Assembly (NCBI GenBank): GCA_015520975.1
Contig: WAOZ01000106.1
Location: forward strand, 1 to 5,776
Source of the DNA: DHVE2 group archaeon
GTDB lineage: Archaea > Thermoplasmatota > Thermoplasmata > Thermoplasmatales > Aciduliprofundaceae
Reading direction: 5' to 3'
Length of the DNA: 5,776 nt
The notes below the pieces were generated by a model, which saw only the letters and a list, made by a program, of their open reading frames with translations, did not search any database and was not told the origin of the DNA. This document shows positions 5,738-5,776 of this stretch, piece by piece; within the stretch, counting starts at the first letter, position 1, and the number at the start of each line of letters is the position of its first letter. Position numbers and translations under genes: made by a program.

Positions 5738-5776
5738 GGTGGTGGAGGCGGCAAATTGTCATTATTTACTATATCA
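5736..5776 (+). CDS. Possible first codons of a divergent gene running off the window
   Basis: A plus-strand frame opens with ATG at 5736 (reading MVVEAANCHYLLY) and has no stop before the window ends. An alternative is TTG at 5756 (MSLFTI) with GGTGGAGG 7 nt upstream and the A/T tract at 5726-5737 about 25 bp before it. Only 41 bases are visible, so neither reading is secure and the piece may be non-coding. Confidence 0.2.
   Translation, partial: MVVEAANCHYLLY

Noticed and set aside
5738..5752. GGTGGTGGAGGCGGC as a short tandem repeat
   Set aside because: There are only two GGT units and an imperfect G-rich continuation; it is better read as a ribosome-binding-like sequence or chance.
1..5776. 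tRNA, rRNA, CRISPR array, insertion sequence or riboswitch
   Set aside because: I looked for repeated units, terminal inverted repeats and structured non-coding stretches; all spacers are short (117 bp at most between complete genes) and none shows such structure.

Overview
The window is archaeal and most likely euryarchaeal. It encodes a proteasome-activating nucleotidase (PAN) with an N-terminal coiled coil, a HerA/DUF87-type DNA translocase, a DUF357 protein and a UPF0200 P-loop protein, which together form an archaeal gene set. The spacers carry TATA-box-like A/T tracts about 26 bp before likely transcript starts, and two genes look leaderless or nearly so. The genus cannot be fixed from this sequence. 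A Thermoplasmata-like or other thermophilic euryarchaeon would fit the charged, Lys/Arg/Glu-rich proteins, but that is inference.

Layout. At the left edge lies the 3' part of an unrecognised plus-strand gene (to 413). It converges, with a 4-bp gap, on a three-gene minus-strand operon transcribed pan (3410-2223), herA (2211-712, start reassigned) and DUF357 (711-418). A 117-bp divergent spacer (3411-3527) holds promoters for pan on the left and the UPF0200 gene (3528-4076) on the right. The UPF0200 gene overlaps by 30 bp, tail to tail, with a second minus-strand pair: a dihydropteroate synthase with an N-terminal extension (5701-4505), then a small zinc-ribbon protein (4508-4047) whose TTG start overlaps the synthase stop. 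The right edge (5702-5776) is a spacer with the synthase promoter and possibly the first codons of a divergent gene. No RNA gene, insertion sequence, CRISPR array or long repeat was seen, and no stretch over 300 bases lacks a gene.

How the genes may work together. PAN unfolds proteins and feeds them to the 20S proteasome. HerA normally works with NurA, Mre11 and Rad50 in resecting DNA ends, but none of those is visible here. In this window herA is tied to pan by an 11-nt gap whose Shine-Dalgarno sequence overlaps the pan stop codon. The synthase makes the pterin-aminobenzoate bond of folate or a methanopterin-type cofactor; the role of its zinc-ribbon partner is unknown. I see no clearly new biological system. 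The points most worth a second look are the pan-herA-DUF357 linkage, the Met-Phe-Ala end of PAN, the non-standard P-loop of the UPF0200 protein and the zinc-ribbon gene coupled to the synthase.
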